NCBI GenBank assembly: GCA_905116865.2
Contig: CAJHNH020005979.1
Location: forward strand, 333,501 to 397,500
Source: Candidula unifasciata
Lineage: Eukaryota; Mollusca; Gastropoda; Stylommatophora; Geomitridae
DNA: 64,000 bases
Direction of reading: 5' to 3'
Positions 61,800 to 64,000 of this stretch are shown in pieces. The first letter of the stretch is position 1; the number at the start of each line of letters is the position of its first letter. A program made the translations under genes and the position numbers. The notes below the pieces were generated by a model. That model had not been told where the DNA came from and searched no databases. It saw only the letters and a program-made list of their open reading frames with translations.

Positions 61800-62000
61800 C
61801 TCTTCCGCCTCCTTATTATTGTTTCAGAGTTGTACATGTACATCCGTTTTATAGATCTGGCCAAATTATATTCAGCACGTTGCTTCTCCGCTTCTCCGAC
61901 AGAGTGCGTAATGCATTCTGACTCGGAAGGAAACACCCAGTTAGTCACCTTTGACGACATTCTTGCTATGTGGCCCTCTCCCCCAGTTGGGCCAAAGATT
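61800..62000 (-). mobile_element. (GAA)n-tailed retroposon remnant
   Basis: ACATCCGTTTTATAGATCTG, TGCATTCTGACTCGGAAGGA, CACCCAGTTAGTCACC in the order of a reverse copy, with the CTT tract in the place of its tail. Confidence 0.65.
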
Positions 62001-62664
62001 CACAACGGGGACTTAGACTGCTCAAGGCCCTGGAATTCTTCTTTTATGCTGTTTTCTATCCACAGACTGGATCATTCGTCTAGTTAACAAGAATAAAAAA
62101 ATAAATAAAAAAAGTAAGCCTCTCATTAGATTTGAACTATCAGCTGCTTTCTGATCTTGGAGTGGGAAATAAAAGCTGTACAACATAGCTCCCGTGGAGT
62201 ATATTCCTTGTTCACATTGGACTGCAAGTTACACCAGGCTGGTGTAACTGTTGCTGGTGTAACTGTTACGCTTTCCCCAATGATAACTTCTTCGGAGGTT
62301 AAAGGAGGTATCTAGGACATGCCCTATTGGTCATGGGGTGTGGGGGGATTACACACAAAAAAACACGGGGGGGGGGGGTCGAGCCTGTAACTAAAAGTCA
62401 CTTCGTTATTTGTTCAGAAGGGAAGTCGGTATATCTTTGAGTCAGAGTTAATACGAGTGAATGAATTTATTCCTCCATACTTGCACTGGACCGATCGATC
62501 GATCAGTTTAGCTCCTCCGAACTACTATCTGAAGGTTGACCATAACATCCTGAGAATTTAATCTGGACGACAGACTAGCAAGATAGATCCCAGATACCCC
62601 ATTCAACCTCCAAAAGAAATTATTATTAGGAAACCCGTAATGGTAACACTAACCAACTGTAATA
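62001..62664. other. No recognised feature
   Basis: G12 at 62367-62378; otherwise nothing recognised. Confidence 0.35.
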
Positions 62665-63110
62665 TGTAGTCCTGTGTGCAGGTGTAGGTAGACGCTTTGC
62701 TGGGAAAAAAATCGTCCGTGCAACCAAGGCTTTCTCTAAATTCCGTACTGAAGAAAGCCTTGATTAAACCAGTATCCCCGAAGGGGGAGCTTTAGGTTAT
62801 AATTGTAACTAGGTTATGTGCACCATATACAATGGTTTAGAATTGCCCGCCACCAAGAGCCCTGAAAAGGACTCCTGCAGTGTTGATGGAGGAGACATAG
62901 AGAGGCCAGACCCAGACCAGCGACGAAGTCGTCTACCAGCAAGTAAATAGACGACCCGGTCGCCGACGCCGACATGATATGTGCTGTTCTGTGCTGGTAA
63001 GGACGATAGCTCGCGCTGCCCAGTCAGTCCAATAAAGTACTCTTCAGAGTTGAAAGTTTAGATTGTCTGCCCAGATGACTCGGAGAAATCGTGAGGCTAC
63101 CGGTACTACA
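62665..63110. mobile_element. Candidate solo LTR
   Basis: 446 bp from TGTAGTCCTGTGTGCAGGTG to CTACCGGTACTACA: ends TGTAGT/ACTACA are inverted, a TG...CA border. Has CCAATAAAGTACTC as possible polyadenylation signal about 75 bp from the end, and a GC-rich centre. No target duplication found and no internal region in the window. Confidence 0.4.
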
Positions 63111-63523
63111 TTTTTATAGAAACAACAGGATTATATAAATAAGGTTCGTACGTTGCTGATTTTACCTGGAAGTTAATTCCTAACCTTATACAGTTAAACT
63201 TCGCTATGTTTTATCAATTCTGTGCATGCCTTTTGAATGAAATGTATTCGTTTTGCTGAACTGATGGTGATTCACGGTTTGTTTATATGCAACAACCAGT
63301 TATCGATAAAGACAATCACAATGGTGACAATTATTTTATCATTATATTATGTAATTATGTAATTATGCTCAGTCATACTGTTGTTACTGAGTTAGTATAC
63401 CAAGTGAGTTATTTCCGGTCATGTTAATTGATCTAGATACACGAGAAAGTAACGAAAACGTTGTGTTAATTCAATTTTAATAGTTTATCATTATCATAAA
63501 TGTTATGCTGGCTTAATAAAATG

Positions 63524-64000
63524 GGCTCTCCTTTGAATCAACCCCCAAAATGGCGGCTTTAATATGATGACGTTCGAAAGAGAGCTAAATTGGCCAATTT
63601 CTTGCCATAAAATATCCAAAAATATCCGAATGCGGGTCAGTTCTATTAAAACTATATGTGCCGGCTCCGGATAAGGAAACAAATGCTCTGACAGGGTCTC
63701 GGCGATACGTTACTTGCCGACCTGCTTCTGCGAGTGTGCCCCACCGCCGAGTGTATCCTCCGCGCCGCTACGCGCGACGCAGATGGGGACTAAACTATTT
63801 TTTGCCTGTCACTCATTATGATCTCCTTGTGTGCCTCTCCTCAGAGTGTCATATTTATTATTGTGACAACTAACAGCTTTGTGATTTAGTTTCCATAATA
63901 GGGCTTTCTAGTTATTATCTGTTATAATTATATACTGTTAACAGGTTTCCTGATTTGTTACTATTTTCTATACCTGCCTAGCAGCAGTGTCTTTTGTCAC
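63524..64000. mobile_element. Possible foldback/MITE relative, running off the edge
   Basis: Begins GGCTCTCCTTTGAATC (same terminus as 59133) and contains CACCGCCGAGTGTATCCTCC and GCCGCTACGCGCGACGCAGA, similar to the inner part of the 9055 MITE. The other terminus is not seen; the boundary at 64000 is the window edge. Confidence 0.35.

Noticed and set aside
60093..62087. Several long frames, including one of 253 codons rich in Leu/Ser
   Set aside because: Encoded by ACT and CTT microsatellites; composition is the repeat translated, with only the last part from a retroposon remnant.

Overview
This is a 64 kb piece of a repeat-rich animal nuclear genome. Small exons with GT/AG introns, metazoan-specific gene families, SINEs, LINE remnants and hAT-type transposons all point to a eukaryote. 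A mollusc or other lophotrochozoan is my best guess, but that is inference and no single sequence here proves it. Three protein genes and one tRNA gene can be read with confidence; nearly everything else is mobile-element sequence or tandem repeat.

Genes. (1) The minus strand from 8837 down to 1689 holds the first four coding exons of an RCC1L (WBSCR16)-like mitochondrial RCC1-repeat protein. The splice phases agree throughout, and the 3' half lies beyond the left edge. (2) The plus strand 20047-22438 holds a complete two-coding-exon ZNF706-like small zinc-finger protein of 76 residues. It is head-to-head with RCC1L across about 11 kb. (3) The minus strand 55954-40805 holds a complete eight-coding-exon eEF1D gene (eEF1B-delta, 268 residues), the guanine-nucleotide exchange factor for eEF1A. 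It has a leucine zipper, an acidic DLFGSD block and the C-terminal exchange domain. (4) A tRNA-Thr(CGT) gene lies at 34935-35006, between ZNF706 and eEF1D.

Mobile elements. The dominant repeat is a roughly 285-bp retroposon with a (GAA)n tail, present in about 20 copies of very different age. Five copies keep target-site duplications of 11-14 bp. I see no clear tRNA head in it, so its origin is open. Three tRNA-headed SINE families (called T1, T2 and T3 here) are also present; T2 looks related to tRNA-Thr(CGT). LINE remnants are all 3' fragments (RT thumb/C-terminus, RNase H, C-terminal zinc-knuckle) with stops and frameshifts. DNA transposons are short non-autonomous hAT elements with 8-bp duplications, several of the nnnTAnnn (Buster) type. 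One at 31586-31767 closely resembles the horizontally transferred SPIN family. Two copies of a palindromic 390-417 bp MITE and one 559-bp foldback element with telomere-like motifs near its apex are also present.

Tandem repeats. These include a 41-bp minisatellite (2684-4266), long ACT and CTT trinucleotide tracts near the right end, several recent tandem duplications (75, 100, 110, 196 and 248 bp) and many poly-G/C runs, up to G33 in an eEF1D intron. Many apparent open frames in these tracts (poly-Leu, poly-Ser, poly-Phe) are artefacts of the trinucleotide repeats.

Layout: 0-9 kb RCC1L with LINE debris and the minisatellite; 9-20 kb intergenic repeats and the putative divergent promoter area; 20-25 kb ZNF706; 25-40 kb dense SINE/LINE/hAT field with the tRNA gene; 40.7-56 kb eEF1D, its introns filled with repeats; 56-64 kb LINE, MITE and microsatellite sequence with a possible solo LTR. 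I did not find a multi-gene novel system. The most notable signals are the SPIN-like element, the (GAA)n-tailed retroposon family and the foldback elements.
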